A stretch of 43,972 nucleotides of DNA from Chitinophaga pinensis (GTDB lineage: Bacteria > Bacteroidota > Bacteroidia > NS11-12g > UBA9320): assembly GCA_945897885.1 (NCBI GenBank), contig CAMDGU010000023.1, forward strand, positions 1-43,972, written 5' to 3'. Position 1 is the stretch's first letter. Each line of letters starts with the position of its first letter. The translations under genes were made by a program, and so were the position numbers. The notes under the pieces are model-generated. The model made no database searches. It was not told the DNA's origin and saw only the letters and a list, made by a program, of their open reading frames with translations. Positions 5,637-14,932 of this stretch are shown piece after piece.

Positions 5637-8300
5637 TTACAAATACATCTTCTCAAAGAATGAGATATAGGTTCCTTCTTCCATTTCCCGCATCATCGTT
5701 TTAAGATTATCGGAGGAGATGATAAAAAACTTAACCGATGGTCCCAAATCAGGTAAAAACTCTTTGAAATTAAGTGTGAAAGATTTGTAATAATCCAAGG
5801 CTTCTGATTTGTTGGCAAATACTTCAACACCTAACATATCTTTACTTCCCAATAAAAACGACTTAGTTTTTAAATTACCGGAGGCAAAATATTTTGTATT
5901 AAAATTAGATAAAGCAGTCTTTATTCTGTCCGACTGTCCTTCATCTGTTATAATGCTAAAGTAATGGGTTTGAGTACCATCGAATTTGTATATGGATTTA
6001 GGATCTAACGAAGCTATTTTGTTTTTGTTCTCAATTATTTCTAAAGTATATGCGGCTTGCACACCAATCTCGGTACCTGGATAGTTATCTTTAATTTGTT
6101 TCAGTAATTCCATAAACTTTTCAATACTTTCTGTTTTGGCTACGGCCAAAGCATATAAGTAATCAAATTTGGCCTGAATGGCATTTCCGGCATACTTGCT
6201 GTCAACTTCCAGTTTTATTTTTTTAACCAATGCATAATCCTTTTTGTTAAAGGCATCATATATTTTTTCATAAGCATCAAGCACTTCCTTTTTCTCACTT
6301 TTATTATTGCTACTTGGTGAGGATGGTTTTGATGAATCAGCAGGGTTTAATACAAGGTTATAAGGTGACTCAGGATATTTGGTGGCTAATTTATCTTTAT
6401 TAAGTTTGGTTTGAATGGCATCTTTTAGTTCATCATAGCATTTGGTTAGGTAATAATATATTTCAGCTTCATGCACATTGGCAGGATAGCGATTATTGGC
6501 TTCCTCCAAATGATAGATGGCTTCTTTGTATACCTTTAATTTTTCATGGTAGATTTTACCGGCTTCTACATGACTTTCAAGTATTTTTTTATTGGCAAAT
6601 TCTTTGTCCTTGGCTGTAAAAGGTATTCCTGTATAGTATTTTTTTAAATCTTCTGGTGCATCGCTGGCAGTTTCATTTGCCTGTTCTTTTTTATCGGGTT
6701 CAGGATCCTTACCATCATCCGGTTTTTTATCGGGTTGTTCGGTTACTAAATCCTTTTTAATGGAAACAATCCTCCAATTATCCGTTAACTTTCGGTTTCC
6801 CCATCGTTTCAAAAATTCATTGTACTCTCTGCCTAGAAGGGCTTGATTATCAAAAATAAATTGGTCGGTACTGCTATATGCAGGAGTTGTGGGGGTATTT
6901 AAAGTTTGCACTTCCGACTCCGCTTCTTCTTCCTTTGCTTTTTTATCGGCTTTTTTCTTAGCTTCTTTTTCCCGCTCTATATTCTTTCTTATTTCTGCCT
7001 CCAATTTATCTTTTGGCAATTCAGCAAGTTTTAACAAACTATCTTGTGTATGAATCGTGATAAGATGATTAATAAGGGTAGAAAGAATGGATTGTTGAAG
7101 CTTTATTTTTTCATACTCCGGATGTTTCTCGGTAATAAATAACGAAGTGCTGTCAAAAAACTTTTCAGCTAACTTATAGTTTTTATTTTCATAATATATT
7201 TTAGCAATTATTAAATAGGCATTGGTTTTTAGGTCAGGGTTTTTAGTAGCCTTTGTTGCTGCTGATTGGTAGTTTTTAATTGCTTTATAATAGCTTTTAT
7301 CCGCATAATCCAAGTTGCCTAATTCAAAATAAAGTTGATCGTAGTAATCAATATTTTTATCATCCTTCAGCATTTTTTTAAGATTTTTACGGCTTTCACG
7401 CGTATCGGTTTTGCCGGCCAAGGCATTTGCTTTTACTATACCAATATTAGATTGAAATGCAAATTCATATGGCGCATTCATTTTAGCCACGGTTCTGTAA
7501 TGATTGCGGGCTTTTTCATAATCCTTGGTTTGTAAATAAATCTGAGCTAATAAAAAATGAACACGATACTTTAAAATTTTATCTTTTGTTCCCTTTAATC
7601 CGGCTTCTAAATACTTTACAGCCTCAGCATACAAGCCCATTTTGGTATAAATATCACCGGCTACTAAGTTTAAATCATCTTGATATTTGGAAGGAAACTT
7701 TTCCTCACGCTGAAAAGTTTTAAAAATTGCTTCAGCATCATTTATCTTTTCGGTTCTTACTACAGTTTTTAATATCCAAAGTTTGGCTTCATAATGAATT
7801 GGTCTGTCGGCATATTGCGAGTTTACAAATTGAAAATTTTCATCTGCCGAAAATAAATCGCCTCTAAAAAAATGAGCTTTACCCGCTAATAACCAACTGT
7901 CGTCTACCCAATTGCTTTTACTTTTTTTATTAATAATGAGTGAGGTTTTTTTCATTACCTCTTCCATTTTGGGTTTTAGACTTGTAGCCGTGGCTTCGTC
8001 ACTGTAGGGATATACCTCAATTGGTTTGCTAAAATCGTCTTTGTGCAATAAAACGAGGTCTTGCACCTGTTCAATCAGTGTTTTTTCACCGTGATAGTAA
8101 ATATTGTAATGAGACACCATGTTTGTCCAATTACGGCGTAACCATGTGTTTTTCTTTTGAGACTGAGCACTAAAAGATGTTAAAAGGAGAAATATGGTAA
8201 TTAACCTAAGCTTTATCAAATCAGGATTATTTATTAATCTGCTAAGTATATAACTTTGCAACTGCAAAAATATTTCTTTAAACCGTAATATTTTTATCAT
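5637..8300 (-). CDS. porW: PorW/SprE-like TPR protein of the type IX secretion system
   Basis: PorW/SprE proteins are periplasmic TPR proteins required for T9SS secretion and gliding, thought to link outer-membrane parts to the motor complex. This 887-residue protein has the family layout: a hydrophobic leader (about residues 31-48), then KKNTWLRRNWTNMVSHYNIYY, which matches the family start of the mature protein; TPR-like helical repeats from about 130 to 440; a Lys/Glu-rich linker; the block NEFLKRWGNRKLTDNWR near 495-511, which corresponds to the conserved NEF-WG-R-L-DNWR signature; more TPRs; and an alpha/beta C-terminus. Family members are usually lipoproteins, but no Cys follows this leader (LLLTSFSAQSQKK), so ordinary signal peptidase cleavage is more likely. 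The start is unusually far upstream of the hydrophobic segment. It is divergent from an M23 peptidase gene across a 56-base gap. Confidence 0.75.
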   Translation of the reverse strand: MIKILRFKEIFLQLQSYILSRLINNPDLIKLRLITIFLLLTSFSAQSQKKNTWLRRNWTNMVSHYNIYYHGEKTLIEQVQDLVLLHKDDFSKPIEVYPYSDEATATSLKPKMEEVMKKTSLIINKKSKSNWVDDSWLLAGKAHFFRGDLFSADENFQFVNSQYADRPIHYEAKLWILKTVVRTEKINDAEAIFKTFQREEKFPSKYQDDLNLVAGDIYTKMGLYAEAVKYLEAGLKGTKDKILKYRVHFLLAQIYLQTKDYEKARNHYRTVAKMNAPYEFAFQSNIGIVKANALAGKTDTRESRKNLKKMLKDDKNIDYYDQLYFELGNLDYADKSYYKAIKNYQSAATKATKNPDLKTNAYLIIAKIYYENKNYKLAEKFFDSTSLFITEKHPEYEKIKLQQSILSTLINHLITIHTQDSLLKLAELPKDKLEAEIRKNIEREKEAKKKADKKAKEEEAESEVQTLNTPTTPAYSSTDQFIFDNQALLGREYNEFLKRWGNRKLTDNWRIVSIKKDLVTEQPDKKPDDGKDPEPDKKEQANETASDAPEDLKKYYTGIPFTAKDKEFANKKILESHVEAGKIYHEKLKVYKEAIYHLEEANNRYPANVHEAEIYYYLTKCYDELKDAIQTKLNKDKLATKYPESPYNLVLNPADSSKPSSPSSNNKSEKKEVLDAYEKIYDAFNKKDYALVKKIKLEVDSKYAGNAIQAKFDYLYALAVAKTESIEKFMELLKQIKDNYPGTEIGVQAAYTLEIIENKNKIASLDPKSIYKFDGTQTHYFSIITDEGQSDRIKTALSNFNTKYFASGNLKTKSFLLGSKDMLGVEVFANKSEALDYYKSFTLNFKEFLPDLGPSVKFFIISSDNLKTMMREMEEGTYISFFEKMYL

Positions 8301-8356
8301 TCCTTAATTGAATTTTACCCGATTATGAAATAACCCTATATTAATATTAATTATTC

Positions 8357-9211
8357 ATGAATTTCAAAGACTTAAGAAAATACCTGGCTGTAAAAAGTAG
8401 AACCCATTATATTTTAGTATTGCGTAATCGTGAAACATGGGAAGATAAGTTCAGTGTAATACTTACTCCGCTAAATGTTTTGATGATTTTTAGTAGCATT
8501 ATTGTATTGTTTACTTTGGTTATTTTGCTTCTTTTAACCCGAACGCCATTGCGAGAGTACGTATATGGAAATAGTTCTGGTGATAGCTATAAAGTTGAAT
8601 ATCTGAAATTAAATTATCTTAAAGATTCTTTAGAACAAAAAGTTCAAACTATTGACAAGGAGCGAAATAATTTATTAAACATATTAATGGGGCGTGATTC
8701 GGTATATAGAAATGCTCCTAAGCCTGATTCAATCGATGTAAGTGGCACATTTGATTTTGACAAAGTAAGTCCGGAGGAACAGAAATTAAGAGAACAATTA
8801 GAGAATGGGGACATTAATCAAATGGATATTGTGGCTTATACAGGAAATACAATGTACACTCCATTGCAGGGCTTTATAACAGATACCTTTAATGTTAAAA
8901 AAAATCATTACGCCCTAGATATTGCAGCACCCAAAAATAGTGCTGTAAAAAGTATTTTGAATGGAACAGTTATCTTAAGTACCTGGACACCAGAAAATGG
9001 CAATACCATTGTTATTCAACATCCCAATGATTTTATTTCGGTTTATAAGCATAATTCGGCTCTTTTAAAAAAGGATGGCAGCTATGTAAGTGCCGGTGAG
9101 CCGGTAGCTTTGGTAGGTAATACAGGTGAATTATCGTCAGGATACCATCTTCATTTTGAGCTTTGGCAAAATGGTATTCCTATGGATCCTAAGGATTTTA
9201 TACTTTTTTAA
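8357..9211 (+). CDS. Membrane-anchored M23 family metallopeptidase
   Basis: M23 enzymes are zinc endopeptidases that cut peptidoglycan cross-bridges. This 284-residue protein has a short cytoplasmic N-terminus, one membrane helix (about 36-60, LNVLMIFSSIIVLFTLVILL), a helical, partly coiled-coil linker and a C-terminal LytM domain (about 165-284). The zinc and catalytic residues are present: HYALD gives the H-x3-D pair, and HLHFE supplies the HxH pair near the end. An active enzyme is therefore expected, facing the periplasm. It is followed 84 bases later by a bactofilin gene. M23 peptidase and bactofilin pairs are a recognised arrangement in which the cytoskeletal protein positions cell-wall cleavage. 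Confidence 0.9.
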   Translation: MNFKDLRKYLAVKSRTHYILVLRNRETWEDKFSVILTPLNVLMIFSSIIVLFTLVILLLLTRTPLREYVYGNSSGDSYKVEYLKLNYLKDSLEQKVQTIDKERNNLLNILMGRDSVYRNAPKPDSIDVSGTFDFDKVSPEEQKLREQLENGDINQMDIVAYTGNTMYTPLQGFITDTFNVKKNHYALDIAAPKNSAVKSILNGTVILSTWTPENGNTIVIQHPNDFISVYKHNSALLKKDGSYVSAGEPVALVGNTGELSSGYHLHFELWQNGIPMDPKDFILF

Positions 9212-9295
9212 TCCTCCACCTATTAGCTTATAGTTTTTAACATTTAGCTTTTAACTTTTCGTTTAAAACTTGTAACTTTTATTATATTCGCCGCT

Positions 9296-9655
9296 ATGTT
9301 TGGTAAAAAAGACAAAGTAGCCACTTTTGGTCCTGGACTGGTACTTAATTTGGTGGGAGACGGAACAGAAATTAAGGGAAATATAAATTCGGACGGCGAT
9401 ATTCGTATTGACGGTAGGGTAATAGGAAATGTAATTACTAAATCCAAAATGGTTTTAGGTACTTCCGGCTCCATAGATGGTGATGTTACAGCCAATAGTG
9501 CGGATATTTCAGGGGCTGTAAAAGGAAACTTAACAATTACTGATATTCTTTTTCTTAAAGCTTCCGGTCATATTGATGGCAATATTGCTACTTCAAAAAT
9601 GGTAATTGAGTCAGGCGGAGAGTTTAATGGAAGTTGCCATATGCAAGGGCAGTAA
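9296..9655 (+). CDS. Bactofilin (polymer-forming cytoskeletal protein)
   Basis: This 119-residue protein is made of the regular short beta-helix repeats of bactofilins, for example GTEIKGNINSDGDIRIDGRV, GSIDGDVTANSADISGAVKG and ASGHIDGNI. Bactofilins assemble without nucleotide into filaments at the inner face of the membrane and scaffold wall enzymes or polar complexes. The N-terminal MFGKKDK tail is the usual membrane-associating segment. The length is typical of minimal bactofilins, with almost no C-terminal tail. A candidate -7 box (TATATTCG, 9283-9290) precedes the ATG. It lies between the M23 peptidase and AtpZ, and a dispersed repeat follows directly. Confidence 0.93.
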   Translation: MFGKKDKVATFGPGLVLNLVGDGTEIKGNINSDGDIRIDGRVIGNVITKSKMVLGTSGSIDGDVTANSADISGAVKGNLTITDILFLKASGHIDGNIATSKMVIESGGEFNGSCHMQGQ

Positions 9656-9664
9656 TTCAGTATA

Positions 9665-9732
9665 TTGCCATTCCTAGGCACGAGGAATCTCATTGAAATA
9701 GATAAAAGATGCTTCCTTCGTCTGTATGACAA
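9665..9732. repeat. Dispersed GTCATGCTGAGG-family repeat, copy 2
   Basis: Reads TTGCCATTCCTAGGCACGAG, then GAATCTCAT, a spacer, GATGCTTCCTTCGTC and TATGACAA. It is the family of 1224-1288 in the opposite orientation and fills most of the gap between the bactofilin and atpZ genes. Its ends form an imperfect hairpin. Confidence 0.6.
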
Positions 9733-9738
9733 AAAAAT

Positions 9739-9948
9739 ATGAGGATGAACGACAAACAACCCAACTCTTTTCTAAAATACAGCGGCCTTGCCCTGCAAAT
9801 GATAGGAACGCTTTTGCTGTTTACGTGGCTTGGCCGAAAAACTGATTCTTATTTCAAAACCAAAACTCCTTGGTTCACCATCTCAGCTATGTTAATTGGT
9901 TTGTTTGGTATAATGTATAAGTTGATTAAGGATTTTTCGAAGAAATAA
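9739..9948 (+). CDS. atpZ: AtpZ/AtpI-family small membrane protein
   Basis: This 69-residue protein has two membrane helices (about 14-31 and 45-62) joined by a short polar hairpin (GRKTDSYFKTKTPW). This is the form of the AtpZ/AtpI-related proteins found before F-type ATPase genes, which have been linked to c-ring assembly and to Mg2+/Ca2+ uptake. The conserved helix pair with an RKTD-type turn supports the call. The start may be the ATG at 9739 or the next one at 9745 (MNDKQPN). It points toward the atp operon, but a 2.9-kb gene on the opposite strand lies between, so it is probably transcribed with the bactofilin gene. It is convergent with the nuclease gene, eight bases away. Confidence 0.75.
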   Translation: MRMNDKQPNSFLKYSGLALQMIGTLLLFTWLGRKTDSYFKTKTPWFTISAMLIGLFGIMYKLIKDFSKK

Positions 9949-9956
9949 TACTAATT

Positions 9957-12863
9957 CTAACGAACAAAAAGTTTTTCTGTTACTCTTTTTCCTTGACTTT
10001 CAATTACTATAAAGTATAAACCGGAATTCAAGTCCGTATAAATTTCACTTATGCCATTTAATCCACCTTTTGAGTAAACCAATTTACCCGTTAAAGAAAA
10101 AATCCCAATTGAAGAAGTTCCCAAATCAGTTAAATCAATTGTAAAATTACCCTTGTTTGGATTTGGATAAATTTTAAAACTGGTGTTTTTCTTTAATTCA
10201 ATTCCTACAGGTTCCTTTTTTGCCAGGTTAAATCCAGCTATAAGTGGGTCATGGTCTGATGAACGGTAAGCTACAGGTGAATATAAATCTTGAGTTTTAA
10301 ATGTTAAGGTATAATCAATAATTAAGGGTTCATCGCAGTTTACATGCCATTTGGCTGCATTTGTCAATTGTTTAAACAAACTGGGAGTTGCAAAGCCATG
10401 ATCTAAAGAACCAGCCTGGGCATCAAATACATAGGAATAAGTTTCATTGGAAATAATATTTTTCAAACCACCAGTTTTTAATATATCAATAGGATCTTCT
10501 TCTCCATAAGCGTTATAATCGCCAACCGAAACAATATCGCTATCCACCTGCATTATGGTGTTAATGAATGTTAACAGGGCAGAAGCCTGTTTTTTTCGGG
10601 TAGCATTAAAACAACCTTGCCCATCTTTTTGGTCAAGGTCTAACGGATCGGCAGGTGAAGCGGCACAACTTTTAGATTTAAAATGGTTTACAATTACTGT
10701 GAATTTTTCAGAATTACTGTTTAAAGTAAATGTTTGTGCCAGGGGAGGACGGCCAAGCATTGAAAAAGAGGCATCGTTATGGCTTTTTGATGGGCCAAAA
10801 GGAGTTAAAACCGAAGGTTTATAAATAATTGCCACCTTTATAGCATCCGTTCCGGGGTTACCGTTTGTGCCTTTCGAATCGCGGATATAAGCATATGTAT
10901 TGCTACCATAGGCTGCATTAATGCTTGTTACCAAATCTTTAATGGCAGAGAAGGTACTGTCTCCGTCGTTTTCCATTTCCATCAGTCCTAAAACATCCGC
11001 ATCCATAGCTTTTATTGCGGCTACTATTTTAGCTTTTTGTCTCACAAATTCTGGTGCAGTAGCTGCACCTCTTGGCGTAGGAAAACCTCCGCCTATCCCG
11101 TCGCCATTGAAATAGTTCAATACATTCATACCTACTACTTTTACATTAGCTCCTGCAATTGTTGGTACCTCCGGTCGTGTAGCATAATTTAATTTCAATT
11201 GGCCGCCTTCAGGATAAAGCCTGTAAAAATTAAAGTCATATCCTAAAACCCCTGTCAATGTATCAATTGTTGAACCGCCTCTCAAGGTTTTATGAATGGG
11301 GTCAATAAATGGAATTGGGTTTGGGTTTTGAATGGATAGTTTATCACAGATAATTATTTTACTGCGGTTGTTCAGGGATTGCTTGGCTAGCAAGGCAGTA
11401 ACGTTTGAAGATCCCGAAGAACTATTTCCCTCTTTTGGATTATCGTTGGGATCAATGGAATTACTTGGGTTAAATAATCTTCCATTTACCGAAGCTTGAA
11501 TTTCTCCATATCGGCCCAATTGGTAGTTTTCAGTAACTGTTAATTGTTGTTTTACTATAATTTTCATGCCTTCATATCGCTCCAGAAAATTGACAGAATC
11601 CACTGGAAATTGGATATTGACAGGCTGAATTGTATTATTATTAGAAAGTATTAATACAGAGTTTACGGATGAAATCATGGTTTGTCCATACAATTCCTGA
11701 ACCTTGCCTGTCACTTTTACATAATCTCCTTCACCTACATTGAACGTTAAATCTTTAATGAAAATACCTTCAGAGGTTTCAGGATCGCTGTCAGCATTTT
11801 TATCCTGGATATAATAGCCACCTTGTTCATTAGTTCCCTGAAGGTTAGCTATAACAATTCCTTCAACCACAACCGTTGAATTTACTATTGCACTTGAACT
11901 GCCTTTTCCCTGAACTGCAGATATCAAAGTGCTTTGCATATCATTATCCGTTAAAGATATTTTCAGGCTGTTGCCTTTAATAATATTTGTATCAAGGTTT
12001 ATTATTGAAATATCGCCGGTTTCAAATGATTCTACTTCTGTGTCATCTTTAATTTTTAATTTTAAAGATGCTGTCAATTTACCTTTAGCAATAGTCAAAG
12101 TATCCGTTCCTAGCCACATATAGTCAACAGAACTAATTCCAGTTCCTCCAAAAGTTATCTTGTTTTTGATAGTAACCAAAGCTGTATCACTTAATGTAAA
12201 TGTAATCGTTGCCGTGTCCGATTTTGCTTCGGATAAGGATGTCTTGTCAGAGCTTACATTTAATTTAGGTTTAATAGTTGGCGTTTTGTCTTCGGTTCCC
12301 CAAAACCTGATATTGTCAAACCGCCATGTTCCGGCAGTTCCGTATGCGCTAGTTGAACCAGTTGCAACATATTGTGTACCCATAAATGATGAAACCAGAA
12401 GAATATGAATTTCGGATTGATTATTTAAAAAAGTAAATGATTTCAGGTCAAGTATTTTAGTAAACCAGGCTGAACCGGCAGTCACTATAAGGCTGTCCAC
12501 CCGCGTGAAACTTGTTCCATCACCCGAAACAAATATCATTGTTTTTTTAGAAGCTGTGTTGCTATTGTATTGTTCAAAACCGAAACTAATATCTTTAAAA
12601 CCCTGAGTTGAAACTTTGATTCGAATGCCTGCTTTTTCATTACTTTGAGATTGGGCAGGATATGTATTTGTTCCAAAGGATTTTCCTGTAGAAGGATTTC
12701 CTGTTACAAAGGATGAGAATGCAACACCACCTTCTGTGGCAAAGCTCCCCTGACCTGTATCAATAGTATTGGTTGAATTGTCGAAGCCCCATTTGGCTAT
12801 TAATTTTTGGCCAAAGCAAAGTTGGGATAAAGCAATGATTGAGAGAGTAAAGAATGTTTTCAT
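9957..12863 (-). CDS. Secreted endonuclease/exonuclease/phosphatase-family nuclease with T9SS sorting domain
   Basis: This 968-residue modular exoprotein starts with a signal peptide (MKTFFTLSIIALSQLCFG). Then follow a beta-rich domain (about 20-190) starting AKWGFDN, a Calx-beta-like domain (about 195-310), an OB-fold-like nucleic acid binding domain (about 315-400, VVEGIVIANLQG), an EEP-fold nuclease domain (about 575-880) and a C-terminal type A T9SS sorting domain (about 895-968, with FKIYPNPNKGNF). The catalytic residues of the EEP fold are visible: MNVLNYFN, the Glu in LMEMEN near 626, VNHFKSK, GDYNAYGEEDP and SSDHDP near 868. Such proteins degrade extracellular DNA or release phosphate at the cell surface. 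The gene stands alone on the minus strand and interrupts the plus-strand run from atpZ to the atp genes. Confidence 0.9.
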   Translation of the reverse strand: MKTFFTLSIIALSQLCFGQKLIAKWGFDNSTNTIDTGQGSFATEGGVAFSSFVTGNPSTGKSFGTNTYPAQSQSNEKAGIRIKVSTQGFKDISFGFEQYNSNTASKKTMIFVSGDGTSFTRVDSLIVTAGSAWFTKILDLKSFTFLNNQSEIHILLVSSFMGTQYVATGSTSAYGTAGTWRFDNIRFWGTEDKTPTIKPKLNVSSDKTSLSEAKSDTATITFTLSDTALVTIKNKITFGGTGISSVDYMWLGTDTLTIAKGKLTASLKLKIKDDTEVESFETGDISIINLDTNIIKGNSLKISLTDNDMQSTLISAVQGKGSSSAIVNSTVVVEGIVIANLQGTNEQGGYYIQDKNADSDPETSEGIFIKDLTFNVGEGDYVKVTGKVQELYGQTMISSVNSVLILSNNNTIQPVNIQFPVDSVNFLERYEGMKIIVKQQLTVTENYQLGRYGEIQASVNGRLFNPSNSIDPNDNPKEGNSSSGSSNVTALLAKQSLNNRSKIIICDKLSIQNPNPIPFIDPIHKTLRGGSTIDTLTGVLGYDFNFYRLYPEGGQLKLNYATRPEVPTIAGANVKVVGMNVLNYFNGDGIGGGFPTPRGAATAPEFVRQKAKIVAAIKAMDADVLGLMEMENDGDSTFSAIKDLVTSINAAYGSNTYAYIRDSKGTNGNPGTDAIKVAIIYKPSVLTPFGPSKSHNDASFSMLGRPPLAQTFTLNSNSEKFTVIVNHFKSKSCAASPADPLDLDQKDGQGCFNATRKKQASALLTFINTIMQVDSDIVSVGDYNAYGEEDPIDILKTGGLKNIISNETYSYVFDAQAGSLDHGFATPSLFKQLTNAAKWHVNCDEPLIIDYTLTFKTQDLYSPVAYRSSDHDPLIAGFNLAKKEPVGIELKKNTSFKIYPNPNKGNFTIDLTDLGTSSIGIFSLTGKLVYSKGGLNGISEIYTDLNSGLYFIVIESQGKRVTEKLFVR

Positions 12864-13022
12864 TTGTACTATATAAAACTTTTTGCAAAATGACTTTCGC
12901 TATCTTAAAGGTAGGTTATGGGTAAATTATCATACAGGGTTTTTAGGCTATTAAATGTTAAGGAAAAAAATAATTAGTCGCTCTTGATATTTTTTAATGT
13001 GTTACATTTAGTTTCATCGCAT

Positions 13023-13030
13023 TACCTTTG
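13023..13030 (+). promoter_or_regulatory. Candidate -7 promoter box for the atp operon
   Basis: TACCTTTG fits TAnnTTTG and lies 15 bases before the ATG at 13046. No exact TTTG is present at the -33 spacing, so only the -7 half is well supported. Confidence 0.45.
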
Positions 13031-13045
13031 CCATTTCAATTACAA

Positions 13046-13435
13046 ATGTCTATATTTTACGCTCAACTTTCGCTTGTAGTTCTTATTTGTGCAGGTATTT
13101 TATTTATTTCTGACTTATCAGGATTCACCTCTATAGGAGTCATCGGTTATGCCGCCATTGCTTTTTTTACTTTGCTCACAACATTGCTTACCAATTTGCA
13201 GTTGAAAGCAGCTGATAAAAGCGGTTCGCGTTTTATTACAGGGGTAATGGGCGGGGTAGGTTTGCGTATGTTGTTCTGTGTTTTGTTTGTAGTTATTTAT
13301 TGGGTTACAGCCAAAGAACGGAACACGTTTTTTATCATTTATTTTTTTATTTTATATTTATTTTTCACAGTGTTTGAAATTAAGTTTTTACTACATAAAT
13401 TGCGCACCGATAAAAAGGATGGCCTCGAATCTTAA
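13046..13435 (+). CDS. Four-helix membrane protein before atpB, AtpI-like
   Basis: This 129-residue protein (from the ATG at 13046; a TTG 18 bases earlier is also possible but would overlap the -7 promoter box) has four membrane helices, about 5-23, 28-50, 66-86 and 92-112, then a basic tail (KFLLHKLRTDKKDG). A small polytopic protein at this place is usual in Bacteroidota ATP synthase loci, and by position and size it is likely to do the job of AtpI, which helps assemble the c-ring. I see no residue motif that proves the homology, so the role is inferred from context. It is the first gene of the run to atpG, and atpB begins 31 bases after its stop. Confidence 0.65.
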   Translation: MSIFYAQLSLVVLICAGILFISDLSGFTSIGVIGYAAIAFFTLLTTLLTNLQLKAADKSGSRFITGVMGGVGLRMLFCVLFVVIYWVTAKERNTFFIIYFFILYLFFTVFEIKFLLHKLRTDKKDGLES

Positions 13436-13466
13436 ACTCGCTGAAAAACAGAATTTTACACTTAAT

Positions 13467-14636
13467 ATGCATTTTAAAAGAAACATAGGTTTTGTTCTTT
13501 TTACGCTTTTTTCATTCGTTTCTTTCGCTTCTCATGATTCTGTTTCTCATGAAACTGCAGCGGTAGAAGCTCATTCAACTGAAAATTCTCACGAGCAAAA
13601 TCACGAACAAAAATTTGATGCCGGTGAAATGATTATCCATCACATTACTGATGCTCATGAGATACATTTTTTTACACTTAATGAAGGAACCCCGGCTGAA
13701 AAGCATTTCTCTATATACTTACCTGTAATTATAAAGGATGAAAATGGGTTTCATTTTTTCTCAGCTTCTCATTTTTATCACAATAAGAAAAATGCTGAGG
13801 TGAATGGAAAGCATGTTCATTACTACGAGCATGATGGTTTTATATTAAGCGGTGAAAAAATATATAAAGCAGAAGGTGAAGAAAAGGTAACCTTTAACGA
13901 AAAGGGTGAAGTAGCAAATGCATCTGTTTTAGATTTATCTCCAACCAAAAGTGTAGTTGGGCTTTTTATCACAGCATTAATTTTAATTCTTCTTTTTGGA
14001 GCAGCAGCACGCAAGTATAGGAAGAATCCAAATGCAGCGCCAAGCGGTGTTCAAGGATTGTTAGAAACATTGGTTATTTTTATTCGTGATGAAGTAGTAA
14101 TACCTTCTATTGGTCATAAACATGCATCGCGTTTTATGCCTTTTTGTTTAACAACTTTTTTCTTTATCTGGATAGCCAACATTTTAGGCATGATACCTTT
14201 TATTGGAGGGTTTAATATTATGGGTACTTTAGGGGTAACAATTGTTTTAGCCACAATAGTATTTATAATGACTACCATAAATGGTAAACCTTACTATTGG
14301 ACACATATTTTATGGCCACATGGTGTTCCACTTCCCATTAAGTTTATATTAGTACCTATTGAAATTATTGGTATTTTTATGAAGCCTTTGGTATTAATGA
14401 TTCGTTTAACGGCCAACATGACCGCAGGGCATATTATCTTTTTGGCACTTACCTCCTTGGTATTTATTTTTGGCCAATCAAGTGCTGTGGCAGGATATGG
14501 CGTAGGGGTAGGGTCACTTGCCTTTATGATTTTCATGTACTTTATCGAATTATTAGTAGCATTTTTGCAAGCATACGTATTTACTTTATTGGCTGCATCG
14601 TATTTCGGTTCAGCTCTTGAAGAACCTCATCATTAA
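13467..14636 (+). CDS. atpB: F-type ATP synthase subunit a
   Basis: Subunit a forms the proton half-channels next to the c-ring. I start at the ATG at 13467 because it gives a signal-like N-terminus (MHFKRNIGFVLFTLFSFVSF); upstream in-frame starts at 13374 (TTG) and 13419 would bury it. The protein is 389 residues against about 270 in E. coli. Residues 20 to about 160 are an extra extracytoplasmic, His/Glu-rich domain (many HE and HH pairs), followed by the membrane domain with NILGMIPFIGGFNIMG. The essential Arg is R313 in MIRLTANMTAGH. The enlarged secreted N-terminus is a trait of Bacteroidota subunit a. It is followed 36 bases later by atpE. Confidence 0.95.
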   Translation: MHFKRNIGFVLFTLFSFVSFASHDSVSHETAAVEAHSTENSHEQNHEQKFDAGEMIIHHITDAHEIHFFTLNEGTPAEKHFSIYLPVIIKDENGFHFFSASHFYHNKKNAEVNGKHVHYYEHDGFILSGEKIYKAEGEEKVTFNEKGEVANASVLDLSPTKSVVGLFITALILILLFGAAARKYRKNPNAAPSGVQGLLETLVIFIRDEVVIPSIGHKHASRFMPFCLTTFFFIWIANILGMIPFIGGFNIMGTLGVTIVLATIVFIMTTINGKPYYWTHILWPHGVPLPIKFILVPIEIIGIFMKPLVLMIRLTANMTAGHIIFLALTSLVFIFGQSSAVAGYGVGVGSLAFMIFMYFIELLVAFLQAYVFTLLAASYFGSALEEPHH

Positions 14637-14924
<288 letters not shown>

Positions 14925-14932
14925 TTGAAAAT

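Noticed and set aside
10555-10824. Plus-strand frame opposite the nuclease
   Set aside because: Shadow of the EEP domain codons; no recognisable protein.
9957-12863. Prophage or integrated element around the nuclease gene
   Set aside because: No integrase, phage genes or attachment repeats; signal peptide and T9SS domain are those of a chromosomal exoprotein.
13374-13466. Longer atpB from TTG 13374 or ATG 13419
   Set aside because: It overlaps or crowds the preceding gene and pushes the signal-like helix inward; the ATG at 13467 starts it directly.
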